A stretch of 64,000 bases of DNA. It comes from Pararhizobium_B sp963838155 (lineage in GTDB: Bacteria; Pseudomonadota; Alphaproteobacteria; Rhizobiales; Rhizobiaceae). The position numbers were made by a program, and so were the translations under genes. Of this stretch, positions 16,555 through 25,243 are shown piece by piece. The stretch lies in the NCBI GenBank assembly GCA_963838155.1, contig CAWIQE010000002.1:1-64000 (forward strand), given 5' to 3'. Below the pieces are notes generated by a model. The model was not told the origin of the DNA. It worked only from the letters and a program-made list of their open reading frames with translations, and ran no database searches. Within the stretch, counting starts at the first letter, position 1. Each line of letters begins with the position of its first letter.

Positions 16555-17340
16555 TCAAGCGCCTCGATGCGACGCCAGGAAATCGACGACGGCAGCCTTG
16601 AAGACCTTGTCGCCGACGGCCATCATGTGATCGCGCCGCGGAATGCCGATCGCCGTGGCGTCCGGCAGGAGGCGGGCGAGCGCGTCGCCCGATCCGGCGA
16701 TTTCGTCCCTGTCGCCGATGCCGATCAGGACGGGAACGTCGAAGCGCGAAAGCTCGGCCGGCGTCAGCGTCGTTCGCGAGGCGCGGATGCAGGCCGCCAG
16801 CGCCTTGCGGTCGCTTCCGGTCTGGTCGGCGAACGCCCTGAACATTCGCCCCTTCTCGTCGGCGATGGTCCCGGGATCGTCGGCGAGGAGCGCATCGGCG
16901 ATCGGATCCCAATCGCCGACCCCCTCGACGAGGCCGATGCCCAGCCCGCCGAAGACGGCCGACCGTACGCGCGCCAGGTCGGCGCGCATGACGTAGGCGG
17001 CGATGCGCGCGCCCATCGAATAGCCGAAGAGGTGGGCCGAGCCGATGCCGAGATGGTCGAGCAACGCCAGCGCATCGCCCGCCATCAGGGGCGGAGCATA
17101 ATATTCGGGATCGTGCGGGCGGGCGCTGCGGCCGTGGCCGCGGTTGTCGAGGGCGACGACACGGTAGCCGGCATTTCCGAGCGTCCCGACCCAGCCGGGA
17201 TAGACCCAGTTGACATGGGCGGTCGACGCGAAGCCGTGGATGAGAAGAACCGTCGGCCCGTCGGGGTCTCCCGCGTCGAAATAGGCGAGCTCGAGCCCGT
17301 CATTGACGAAATTCGCCATGGGAAGATTGTCGAAGTTCAT
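16555..17340 (-). CDS. Alpha/beta-fold hydrolase
   Basis: A 261-residue alpha/beta hydrolase. The oxyanion loop is LLIHGFAST, the nucleophile elbow GYSMGA carries serine, the acid is in the GIGDRDEIAG region and the histidine is in RRDHMMAV. The substrate is unknown. The upstream gene on the same strand lies far away across a divergent promoter, and cysE follows 86 bp downstream. The ATG at 17340 is the first one compatible with the fold. Confidence 0.88.
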   Translation of the reverse strand: MNFDNLPMANFVNDGLELAYFDAGDPDGPTVLLIHGFASTAHVNWVYPGWVGTLGNAGYRVVALDNRGHGRSARPHDPEYYAPPLMAGDALALLDHLGIGSAHLFGYSMGARIAAYVMRADLARVRSAVFGGLGIGLVEGVGDWDPIADALLADDPGTIADEKGRMFRAFADQTGSDRKALAACIRASRTTLTPAELSRFDVPVLIGIGDRDEIAGSGDALARLLPDATAIGIPRRDHMMAVGDKVFKAAVVDFLASHRGA

Positions 17341-17493
17341 GGTCGGCCCCTTGATTGGCGTGCAACCTAGAGCCCGGACGCCGGAAGGGAAAGCCCTTGC
17401 CGGGCGGGCGGGCGTCAAAATGCGTCTACACAATTGCGGCGCCAGTCTGTATGGTCCGGCGCAATTCGAGACCTGAACGCCCAGGAGTTTCCA

Positions 17494-17763
17494 ATGGCCG
17501 GCCACGGACTGCCGCACTACCAGAACGACGCGGGACACGAGTCCATCGAAATCGGGGTGCGAGAATTCATGTGCGTCGGGGCAAAGCCGCCTTTCGACCA
17601 CCCGCACGAGTTCCTCGACATGGGCGACGACGTGGAGAAGGTCTGTCCCTATTGCTCCACGCTCTTCCGCTACGAGCCCGCGCCTGAAGTGGGACGAGAC
17701 GCGGCCCGAGGGCTGCGCCTATCTCGTGCAGGCCGCCTGAGATCGACCTGCCGGACCTCGTGA
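17494..17763 (+). CDS. Zinc-finger (zf-CHCC) domain protein, 3' end frameshifted
   Basis: A small CHCC zinc-finger protein of the family related to the NDUFS6 C-terminal domain: EFMCVGAKPPFDHPHEFLD, then VCPYCSTLFRY. All four zinc ligands are intact. After RYEP the frame as read continues with an arginine-rich tail to 17763. One frame over, the bases encode RLKWDETRPEGCAYLVQAA and stop at 17740, which is the usual family ending. Removing one C in the CCC near 17680 restores it, giving an 81-residue protein. The ATG has AGGAG upstream. The FAD monooxygenase gene follows within 25 bp. Confidence 0.8.
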   Translation: MAGHGLPHYQNDAGHESIEIGVREFMCVGAKPPFDHPHEFLDMGDDVEKVCPYCSTLFRYEPAPEVGRDAARGLRLSRAGRLRSTCRTS

Positions 17764-17764
17764 G

Positions 17765-18925
17765 ATGAACGTCGTCGTCATCGGCGCCGGCATTGCCGGC
17801 CTGACGACGGCGATCGCCTTCGCCCGCAAGGGCGCCGCGGTCACGATCCTCGAGCAATCCCCCGAACTGGCGGCGACGGGCGCCGGCCTGCAGCTCTCGC
17901 CCAACGCGACCCGGATCCTGGCGCGGCTCGATCTCCTGCCGGCCGTCGAACGGCGGTGGCACGAGGTCGACCGCGTTGCGCTCAGATCGGGCACGAGCCT
18001 GCGCGCCGTCGCCGACGTACCGGCCGGAGAGTTCGCCCGGCGGCGCTGGCATGCGCCCTACGGCGTCGTGCAGAGGAGCGAGTTGCAGAGCGTTCTCGTC
18101 GAGGCGGCGACCGCCCTGCCCGGCTGCCGCCTGCTCCTCGACCGGCGCATGGAGGCCGGATCGGCTGACGACCTTCGCCGCGACCTCGCCGAGCGGCTCG
18201 GCGCGGCGCCGGACCTGATCGTGGGAGCCGACGGCGTCTGGTCGGCCCTGCGCAAGATCGTCCCCGGAAGCGGCGCGACCCGGTTTTCGGGATATCTCGC
18301 CTGGCGGACGATGATCGATCCCCGCGACTGCGGCGGGCTCGGGCTCGACGGGGAGGCCACCACGGCCTTCCTGGGACCGCGGGTTCACCTGGTGGTCTAT
18401 CCCCTGCGCGGGGCGGGTCTCCTGAACGCCGTGGTGGTGACGCGCGGGGTTCCGGCGGAACCGGCACGCTCCCCTGCGGACGGCGCCCGTGCGCTCGCCC
18501 TTTCCCTCGCGGACTGGCACCCTTCGATCCGCAGGATGGTGGCGGCGTCGCAGGCGCCGAGCGCCTGGCCGCTTCACGAAGTGGCGGACGGACACTGGAC
18601 GGCGGGCGAGGATATCGCCCTCATCGGGGACGCCGCCCATGCGATGATGCCTTTTGCCGCCCAGGGCGCGGCGATGGCGATCGAGGACGCATTCGACCTT
18701 GCGGAGAGCTTCACGCGGTCGGGCGCGTCGCCGCTGGAGGCGTTCGCACGGCGGCGCCGGGAGCGGGTCGCGCGCGTCCGCAAACGCGGCGACTTCAACC
18801 GCTTCGCCTATCATGCGCGCGGACCGATCCGCATGGGCCGCGACCTGGTGCTGGCCATGCGGCGGCCGGAGAGCCTGGCGGCCGATCTCGACTGGCTCTA
18901 CGGATACCGCACCCCGGAAGCCTGA
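17765..18925 (+). CDS. FAD-dependent monooxygenase (UbiH/salicylate-hydroxylase type)
   Basis: A 386-residue group A flavin monooxygenase. The N-terminal GxGxxG fold (VVIGAGIAGLTTAIA), the middle motif PDLIVGADGVWSALR (DG) and the C-terminal FAD motif IALIGDAAHAMMPFAAQG (GD) are all intact. It hydroxylates an aromatic or similar substrate with NAD(P)H and O2; sequence does not say which. It lies behind the zinc-finger gene and before the repeat block at 18935. Confidence 0.9.
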   Translation: MNVVVIGAGIAGLTTAIAFARKGAAVTILEQSPELAATGAGLQLSPNATRILARLDLLPAVERRWHEVDRVALRSGTSLRAVADVPAGEFARRRWHAPYGVVQRSELQSVLVEAATALPGCRLLLDRRMEAGSADDLRRDLAERLGAAPDLIVGADGVWSALRKIVPGSGATRFSGYLAWRTMIDPRDCGGLGLDGEATTAFLGPRVHLVVYPLRGAGLLNAVVVTRGVPAEPARSPADGARALALSLADWHPSIRRMVAASQAPSAWPLHEVADGHWTAGEDIALIGDAAHAMMPFAAQGAAMAIEDAFDLAESFTRSGASPLEAFARRRRERVARVRKRGDFNRFAYHARGPIRMGRDLVLAMRRPESLAADLDWLYGYRTPEA

Positions 18926-18934
18926 GCCGCCTGG

Positions 18935-19138
18935 AGCCTGTCCGCGTTTCACGGAATCGCGAACAGGCTCCAGCTCATTGTTTTTGCGCGCTTCCGGACG
19001 GAAAACCGGTTTCCACTTTTCCTGGAAGCGCTCTAGAGCCTGTCCGCGTTTCACGGAATCGCGAACAGGCTCCAGCTCATTGTTCTTGCGCGCTTCCGGA
19101 CGGAAAACCGGTTTCCACTTTTCCTGGAAGCGCTCCAG
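18935..19138. repeat. Composite palindromic repeat, two tandem 102-bp copies
   Basis: Two near-identical 102-bp units (18935-19036 and 19037-19138) differ at only a few bases. Each has two hairpin modules. Module A is an inverted repeat from AGCCTGT to ACAGGCT. Module B runs from GCGCTTCC to GGAAGCGC and contains ACCGGTTTCCACTTTTCC. The same element lies in opposite orientation at 39104-39260. This is a dispersed rhizobial-type intergenic repeat between the convergent monooxygenase and aapP genes. Confidence 0.9.
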
Positions 19139-19162
19139 TTAAGGCCCCGAGCGGCTGCCGCC

Positions 19163-19951
19163 TCAGTGCAGGATCTGGCTGAGGAAGAGCTTGGTGCGTT
19201 CGTGCTGCGGGTTGTCGAAGAACTCGACCGGCTCGTTCTGCTCGACGATCTGGCCCTGGTCCATGAAAATGACCCGGTTCGCCACCTGGCGGGCGAAGCC
19301 CATCTCGTGGGTCACGCAGAGCATGGTCATGCCCTCCTCTGCGAGGCCGACCATGGTGTCGAGCACTTCCTTGATCATCTCCGGATCCAGAGCCGAGGTC
19401 GGCTCGTCGAAGAGCATGATGCGGGGGTTCATGCACAGCGACCGGGCGATCGCGACGCGCTGCTGCTGGCCGCCCGACAGCTGGCCGGGATATTTGTGCG
19501 CCTGCTCCGGGATCTTGACGCGCTCGAGGAAATGCATGGCGATCTCCTCGGCCTTCTTCTTCGGCGTCTTCCGCACCCAGATCGGTGCCAGCGTGCAGTT
19601 CTCCATGATGGTGAGATGCGGAAAGAGGTTGAAATGCTGGAACACCATGCCGACCTCGCGGCGCACCTCGTCGATCTTCTTCAGATCGTTGGTGAGTTCG
19701 ATGCCGTCGACGATGATCTTGCCCTTCTGGTGCTCCTCCAGGCGGTTGATGCACCGGATCATGGTCGACTTGCCCGATCCGGACGGGCCGGCGATGACGA
19801 TGCGCTCGCCCCGCATGACGCGCAGGTTGATATCGCGCAGCACATGGAAATCGCCGAACCATTTGTTCATGCCGACGATGTCCACCGCGACATCCGTTTC
19901 CGACACGGTCATCCGGGCCCGGTCGATGTTTTCTGCCAAATTATCCGACAT
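19163..19951 (-). CDS. aapP: General L-amino-acid ABC transporter, ATP-binding protein
   Basis: A 262-residue ATPase. Walker A is GPSGSGKST, the Q-loop lies in VFQHFNLFPH, the signature is LSGGQQQRVA, Walker B is IMLFDEP and the switch histidine is in CVTHEMG. It is the last gene of aapJQMP, 12 bp behind aapM. The system imports a broad range of L-amino acids in rhizobia. Confidence 0.96.
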   Translation of the reverse strand: MSDNLAENIDRARMTVSETDVAVDIVGMNKWFGDFHVLRDINLRVMRGERIVIAGPSGSGKSTMIRCINRLEEHQKGKIIVDGIELTNDLKKIDEVRREVGMVFQHFNLFPHLTIMENCTLAPIWVRKTPKKKAEEIAMHFLERVKIPEQAHKYPGQLSGGQQQRVAIARSLCMNPRIMLFDEPTSALDPEMIKEVLDTMVGLAEEGMTMLCVTHEMGFARQVANRVIFMDQGQIVEQNEPVEFFDNPQHERTKLFLSQILH

Positions 19952-19963
19952 GGGTCTTTCCCC

Positions 19964-21343
19964 CTACGAGCGGTGGCCGGTATCGAGCCGGCGCTCCATG
20001 AATTTCGAGTACTGCCCCATGGAGAAGCAGAAGATGAAATAGACGCCGGCCGCGAAGCTGTAGGCGGTCACGACCTGGACCGGCGAGGTCCATTGCGAAT
20101 CGGAAAAGCTTGCCTGGATCTGCCCCAGAAAGTCGTAGAGGCCGATGATCAGCACGAGCGTCGTGTCCTTGAAGAGACCGATGAAGGTGTTGACGATGCC
20201 CGGGATGACGATCTTCAGGGCCTGCGGCAGGATGATCTTGCCCATCATCTGCCAGAAGGTCAGGCCGAGCGCCATCGCGCCCTCGTACTGCCCCTTCGGG
20301 ATGGCCTGCAGGCCGCCGCGCACGACCTCCGCCATATAGGCGGACGAGAACATCGCGACGCCGACGAGCGCGCGCAGGAGCTTGTCGAAGCTGACGCCGT
20401 CCGGCAGGAACAGCGGAAGCATCACGGACGCCATGAACAGCACCGTGACGAGCGGCACGCCGCGCCAGAACTCGATGAAGATGACCGAGAACAGCTTGAC
20501 GACGGGCATCTGCGAGCGGCGCCCGAGCGCAAGCACGATGCCGAAGGGAAGCGACACCGCAATGCCCGTCACGGCGAGCACGAGCGTGACCAGCAGGCCG
20601 CCCCATCGCGACGTCTCGACCGGCTGCAGGCCGAAATCGACCGCCGTCAGGAAAAGGATGACGGCGAGCAGCCCCATGAAGGCGGCGACGACCTGCAGCG
20701 TCGGCCGCGGGTCGCTCTCCGTCCCCTTTGCGATGCCATAGCCGATCCCCATCAGGATCGCCGTCAGGACGAGGAAGTCGACCGCGAATTTCAGCGGCGA
20801 CGGCGACATCAGCGCGTCGGGCAGCAGGAAACCGGTGTAGTGCACATGCCCGCCGGTGAGCAGGATGAAGGCGGCGACCGGAAAGACGATCAGCACGAAG
20901 ATGATGTTGGCCGTCTTGAAGGGCGCCTTGGGGATGAGCAGCGGGGCCAGCCCTCCGAAGAAGAGGACGAACACGATGTCGACCCGCCAGCGCAGCGAGA
21001 TCGGATAGAGGCCGTAGATGAACTGCGCGAAATAGACCCGCACATAGGCCCAGCAGCCGCCGAACCAGTCGGGCGGCTGTATGCCGCCCTGGGCCTTCGT
21101 GGCGCAGACGTCGCGCCCGCCGCCGCTCCAGACGCCGTTGACGAAGACGAAGTCGATCGCCGGCACCAGGATGCTGTAGAGGATGTAGAGCGCGATGACC
21201 GTCGCCACCGCGTCGCCCCAGGTGGGAAACAGGTTTGTCCTGACCCAGCCGACGGCGCCGGACGTGCGTTCCGGCGGCGCCTGGGAGGCGAGCATCTCCT
21301 CGCGGACGAAGGTGATGTCGGTCTCTTCCTGAATAGAGCTCAT
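19964..21343 (-). CDS. aapM: General L-amino-acid ABC transporter, permease AapM
   Basis: A 459-residue inner-membrane permease, distinctly longer than the roughly 384 residues of Rhizobium AapM. The extra length lies in the N-terminal half, where additional hydrophobic segments occur (VDIVFVLFFGGLAPLLI, NIIFVLIVFPVAAFILL). The C-terminal permease domain is normal, with the EAA-type loop (EGAMALGLTFWQMMGKIILPQ). It follows aapQ by 4 bp. Confidence 0.94.
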   Translation of the reverse strand: MSSIQEETDITFVREEMLASQAPPERTSGAVGWVRTNLFPTWGDAVATVIALYILYSILVPAIDFVFVNGVWSGGGRDVCATKAQGGIQPPDWFGGCWAYVRVYFAQFIYGLYPISLRWRVDIVFVLFFGGLAPLLIPKAPFKTANIIFVLIVFPVAAFILLTGGHVHYTGFLLPDALMSPSPLKFAVDFLVLTAILMGIGYGIAKGTESDPRPTLQVVAAFMGLLAVILFLTAVDFGLQPVETSRWGGLLVTLVLAVTGIAVSLPFGIVLALGRRSQMPVVKLFSVIFIEFWRGVPLVTVLFMASVMLPLFLPDGVSFDKLLRALVGVAMFSSAYMAEVVRGGLQAIPKGQYEGAMALGLTFWQMMGKIILPQALKIVIPGIVNTFIGLFKDTTLVLIIGLYDFLGQIQASFSDSQWTSPVQVVTAYSFAAGVYFIFCFSMGQYSKFMERRLDTGHRS

Positions 21344-21347
21344 GGCC

Positions 21348-22544
21348 TCACCTCTCCACCAGGGACATCTTGGCGTTGTACCAGTTCATGCCGGCCGAGG
21401 TGAGCAGCGAGATCGCCAGATAGGTCAGCATGGTAATCATGATGATCTCGACCGCCTGGCCGGTCTGGTTCAGCGCCGTTCCGGCGAAGACCGAGACCAG
21501 GTCGGGATAGGCGATCGCGACCGCCAGCGAGGAGTTCTTCGTCAGGTTGAGGTACTGGCTCGTCAGCGGCGGGATGATGACGCGCAGCGCCTGCGGAATG
21601 ATCACCAGCCGGAGGGTCGGCCGCGCGCGCAGGCCGAGTGCGTAGGAGGCCTCGGTCTGGCCCTTGGAGACCGACAGGATGCCGGCGCGCACGATCTCGG
21701 CGATGAAGGCGGCGGTATAGCTCGACAGCGCCAGCAACAGCGAGATCAGCTCGGGCAGGACCGTCGTTCCGCCGGAGGGCCTGAAGCGGCCGAGTACGGG
21801 ATAGTCGAAGGAGAGCGGCGAGCCGGCCAGCAGGAAGACGACCAGCGGGAAGAGGATGATGAGGCCCAGCGACGGCCACAGGACCGGGAACCGTTCTCCC
21901 GTTCGCATCTGGCGGTCCGTGGACCATTTGGAAAGAACGATCGAGGCCATGACGCCGATGGCGAAGGCGGCGAGCGGAACCCAGAAGGTTTCGCCGAAGA
22001 TCGGCTTCGGCACGAAGAGCCCGCGATTGTTGATGAGGGCCAGCGAGCCGAGCTTGACGCTCTCTTTCGGCACCGGCAGAAGCCGGAGCACGCCGAAATA
22101 CCAGATGAAGATGTGCAGAAGCAGCGGGATGTTGCGGAACACCTCCACATAGGTCGTGGCCAGGCTTCGGACGACGAAATTCGTCGACAGCCGGCACACG
22201 CCGATGATGAAGCCCAGGATCGTCGCTGCGAGGACGCCGAGGATCGAGACCAGCAGCGTGTTCAGCAGGCCGATCAGATAGACGTCGAAATAGGTCGACG
22301 TCCCCTCGTTGTAGGGTATCAGCGACTGGCTGATATTGAAGCCGGAGGTGTTGCCGAGAAAGCCGAAACCGGATGCGATATGCGCCTTCCGGAGGTTGTC
22401 GAACATGTTTTCGATGCCGACATAGACCAGGTAGACGACGAGAACGAGTAGTACCGTCTGATAGATCCAGCCCCTGATCTTCGGGTCGTTGAAGATCGCA
22501 ACCCTGGGCGGACCGACGTCCCGAGAAACGTCTTGAAGCGCCAT
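21348..22544 (-). CDS. aapQ: General L-amino-acid ABC transporter, permease AapQ
   Basis: A 398-residue membrane permease of the HisM/GlnP type. It has an early helix (YQTVLLVLVVYLVYVGI), a long extracytoplasmic region typical of AapQ, and the EAA loop (EASYALGLRARPTLRLVIIPQ) contacting the ATPase. Normal length for the family. It is preceded by a 165-bp gap after aapJ and followed by aapM. Confidence 0.95.
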   Translation of the reverse strand: MALQDVSRDVGPPRVAIFNDPKIRGWIYQTVLLVLVVYLVYVGIENMFDNLRKAHIASGFGFLGNTSGFNISQSLIPYNEGTSTYFDVYLIGLLNTLLVSILGVLAATILGFIIGVCRLSTNFVVRSLATTYVEVFRNIPLLLHIFIWYFGVLRLLPVPKESVKLGSLALINNRGLFVPKPIFGETFWVPLAAFAIGVMASIVLSKWSTDRQMRTGERFPVLWPSLGLIILFPLVVFLLAGSPLSFDYPVLGRFRPSGGTTVLPELISLLLALSSYTAAFIAEIVRAGILSVSKGQTEASYALGLRARPTLRLVIIPQALRVIIPPLTSQYLNLTKNSSLAVAIAYPDLVSVFAGTALNQTGQAVEIIMITMLTYLAISLLTSAGMNWYNAKMSLVER

Positions 22545-22620
22545 GCAGCCTCGCTTTTTTCCCGACGCTACGCCGCCGCGCCGTGCGGGCGCAGGGCGTT
22601 GGCCAGGTCAGTGTTCCCTG

Positions 22621-22646
22621 TCCGTCTTCTGACGGAGCTTTTTCTT
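22621..22646 (+). terminator. Intrinsic terminator-like hairpin on the strand opposite aap
   Basis: TCCGTC-TTCT-GACGGA (22621-22636) is followed on the plus strand by GCTTTTTCTTTT. The U-run is on the side that would stop rightward transcription, antisense to the aap operon. On the minus strand the stem has no U-run. It lies between aapJ and aapQ. Confidence 0.5.
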
Positions 22647-22709
22647 TTGAGGCGCCCGGGCCGGTCCGGACCGGACGCCAGCTGTCGTTTCGCTATGGAG
22701 CGACGGTCC

Positions 22710-23732
22710 TCAGCGGACCGGCATGCCGTATTGCAGGCCGCCCTTCGACCAGAGGGCGTTCTGGCCGCGATCGATCTTCAGCGGCGTGTCGGGTCCGACG
22801 TCGCGGTTGAAGATGTCGGCGTAGTTTCCGACGTCCTTGATGATGTTGTAGGCCCACTTGTTGTCGAGACCGATGGACTTGCCGAATTCGCCTTCGTTGC
22901 CGAGAAGACGCTTGATCTTCGGGTTGTCGCTCTTGGTCATGTCGTCGACGTTCTTCTGGTTCACGCCGTAGAGCTCGGCCTCGAGCATGGCGTAATGCGT
23001 CCACTTGATGATGTTGAGCCACTGGGGGTCGCCCTGGCGCACCGCCGGACCGAGCGGCTCCTGCGAAATCGTCTCGGGCAGGATGACGTTGTCGTCCGGG
23101 TTCTTCATCTTCAGGCGCTGGGCATAGAGGCCCGACTTGTCGGTGGTGTACACGTCGCAGCGGCCCGCGTCGTAGGCGGCGACCACCTCGTCCGATTTCT
23201 CGAACGCGACGAGTTCGTACTTCATGTTGTTGGCACGGAAATAGTCGGCGAGGTTGAGCTCGGTCGTGGTCCCCGTATTGACGCAGACCGACGCGCCCGA
23301 CAGCTGCAGCGCCGAGTTGATGTTCATTTCCTTGCGGACCATGAAGCCCTGCCCGTCGAAGTAGTTGACGACGGAGAAGGCGAGCCCGAGCTGCGTATCG
23401 CGGCTCATCGTCCAGGTCGTGTTGCGCGACAGGATGTCGACGTCGCCCGACTGCAGCGCCGTGAAGCGCTCCTTCGCCGAAAGCGGCGTGAACTTGACCT
23501 TTTCGGGGTCGTTGAAGATCGCCGATGCCACCGCGCGGCAGAAATCGACGTCGAGGCCGGACCAATGACCCTTGTCATCGGGATTCGAGAATCCCGGCAG
23601 GCCCTGGCTCACGCCGCACTGGATGAATCCCTTCTTCTTGACATCATCCAACGTCGCAGCGGAAGCCGCCTGGATACCGTACCCCAGGACCACAGCCGCG
23701 CCGATAGCGGCCGACAGAAGTGTTTTTTTCAT
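22710..23732 (-). CDS. aapJ: General L-amino-acid ABC transporter, periplasmic binding protein
   Basis: A 340-residue periplasmic receptor with a clear signal peptide (MKKTLLSAAIGAAVVLGYGI...ASA). The mature domain has the family motifs WSGLDVDFCRAVA, RNTTWTMSRD and GVNQKNVDD. The ATG at 23732 is the start of the signal peptide. It is the first gene of aapJQMP and is divergent from the PLP-enzyme gene. Confidence 0.96.
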   Translation of the reverse strand: MKKTLLSAAIGAAVVLGYGIQAASAATLDDVKKKGFIQCGVSQGLPGFSNPDDKGHWSGLDVDFCRAVASAIFNDPEKVKFTPLSAKERFTALQSGDVDILSRNTTWTMSRDTQLGLAFSVVNYFDGQGFMVRKEMNINSALQLSGASVCVNTGTTTELNLADYFRANNMKYELVAFEKSDEVVAAYDAGRCDVYTTDKSGLYAQRLKMKNPDDNVILPETISQEPLGPAVRQGDPQWLNIIKWTHYAMLEAELYGVNQKNVDDMTKSDNPKIKRLLGNEGEFGKSIGLDNKWAYNIIKDVGNYADIFNRDVGPDTPLKIDRGQNALWSKGGLQYGMPVR

Positions 23733-24039
23733 TTGATACAACCTTTTGTTCTGTTGCCCTTGTCTCTCCCACAGCCCTCGGAGCGGAACGCAGATACACG
23801 AGCATCCCGCATCGCCGGCCCCAACAGCTTGGACGGGAGGCATCACATGCCGAAATGCCGCAGGGGTCAAGCCTTCCGTCACCAAAACAACAAGCAATCG
23901 GCGCATTTCCGTCGGTCTGGCCGCGAAACGGGCGCAATGCCTTTCCTTTTGGCCGCGACTGCCTAGAGTTCGGGCTGAATCGCCGCGTCGGCCGGCGGTC
24001 GGCAGCCGCCATGCGAAATCCACACAGCGCGAGGACACG
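23733..24039. other. Divergent promoter region, aapJ / PLP enzyme
   Basis: 307 bp between two divergent starts. It must hold both promoters. A S-adenosylmethionine riboswitch was looked for in front of the PLP enzyme and not seen. No clear inverted repeat or other RNA element stands out. Confidence 0.4.
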
Positions 24040-25230
24040 ATGAGCAAGAACGACGACAAGACGAAGCGGCACGGCATCAACACCCGGCTCGCGCATGCCG
24101 GCTACGATCCGCGCAGCTTCCACGGCTTCGTCAATCCGCCGGTGGTCCACGCCTCCACCGTGCTCTTTCCCGACTCGCGCACGATGGAGACCCGCGACCA
24201 GACCTACACCTACGGCACCCGCGGCACGCCGACGACGGACGCGCTGGCCCACGCCATCGACGAGCTCGAAGGGTCGGCGGGAACCATCATCGTCCCTTCG
24301 GGCCTCGCCGCGATCTCCGTGCCGTTCCTCGGCTTCCTGTCGGCCGGCGACCATCTCCTCGTCGTCGATTCGGTCTACCATCCGACCCGCAATCTCTGCG
24401 ACACGCTCCTGAAGCGGCTGGGGATCGAAACGACCTACTACGACCCGCATGTCGGGGCCGGCATCGCCGATCTGATCCGACCGGAGACGAAGCTCGTCCA
24501 TACGGAGGCTCCCGGCTCCAACACGTTCGAGATGCAGGACATCGGGGCCATCGCGACGGCCGCGCACGCGAAGAACGTCCTCGTGTCGATGGACAACACC
24601 TGGGCGACCCCGATGTTCTTCAGGCCGCTCGATCACGGCGTCGACCTGTCGATCCACGCGGCGACGAAGTATCCCTCGGGCAGTTCTGACGTACTTCTCG
24701 GCACCGTCTCGGCCAACGAGCAGGCATGGCGCACGCTCCGGGAGGCGCAGATCACGCTCGGCGTATGCGCCGCGCCGGACGACTGCTACCTGGTCCTGCG
24801 GGGGCTGCGGACCATGGGCGTCCGTCTCCAGCGACACCAGGAGAGCGCGCTCGCGATCGCCGAGGCGCTGCAGGGTGCGGAGGGCGTCGCCCGCGTCCTC
24901 CATCCGGCGTTGCCGGAGCATCCGGACCATGCGATCTGGAAGCGCGATTTCTCCGGGGCTTCGGGCATCTTCTCCATCGTCCTCGACGCAGGCGCGCCGG
25001 ACCGGCACAAGCCCAAGGCCCGGGCCTTCCTCGACGCCCTGGAGATTTTCGGGCTCGGCTATTCCTGGGGCGGATTCGAGAGCCTCGCGGTCCACGCCAA
25101 TCTCGACGACCGGACCGTCGCCCGGCCGCCGTCGGAAGGTCCGGTCATGCGCCTCCAGATCGGGCTCGAAGACGTCTCCGACCTCATGGACGACATCCGG
25201 CGGGGGCTCGCGGCCGCCGCGGAGGCCTGA
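24040..25230 (+). CDS. metC: Cystathionine beta-lyase-like PLP enzyme
   Basis: A 396-residue Cys/Met-metabolism PLP enzyme. The PLP lysine is in SIHAATKYPSGSSDV, preceded by DNTWATPMFF; tetramer contacts and the PLP phosphate loop (YTYGTRGTPT) are present. Beta-lyase is the usual call in rhizobia, where the gene sits next to aap, but a cystathionine gamma-synthase or another lyase cannot be excluded. The ATG at 24040 lies just after GAGGA. The 3' end faces gli. Confidence 0.85.
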   Translation: MSKNDDKTKRHGINTRLAHAGYDPRSFHGFVNPPVVHASTVLFPDSRTMETRDQTYTYGTRGTPTTDALAHAIDELEGSAGTIIVPSGLAAISVPFLGFLSAGDHLLVVDSVYHPTRNLCDTLLKRLGIETTYYDPHVGAGIADLIRPETKLVHTEAPGSNTFEMQDIGAIATAAHAKNVLVSMDNTWATPMFFRPLDHGVDLSIHAATKYPSGSSDVLLGTVSANEQAWRTLREAQITLGVCAAPDDCYLVLRGLRTMGVRLQRHQESALAIAEALQGAEGVARVLHPALPEHPDHAIWKRDFSGASGIFSIVLDAGAPDRHKPKARAFLDALEIFGLGYSWGGFESLAVHANLDDRTVARPPSEGPVMRLQIGLEDVSDLMDDIRRGLAAAAEA

Positions 25231-25243
25231 GGCGCCTCGCCCC

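Noticed and set aside
19166..21403. 745-codon frame opposite aapP and aapM
   Set aside because: It is antisense to two clear transporter genes, with composition typical of antisense frames in GC-rich DNA.
23733..24039. Possible SAM riboswitch before the PLP enzyme
   Set aside because: No pseudoknot or conserved core was found; the space looks like ordinary divergent promoters.
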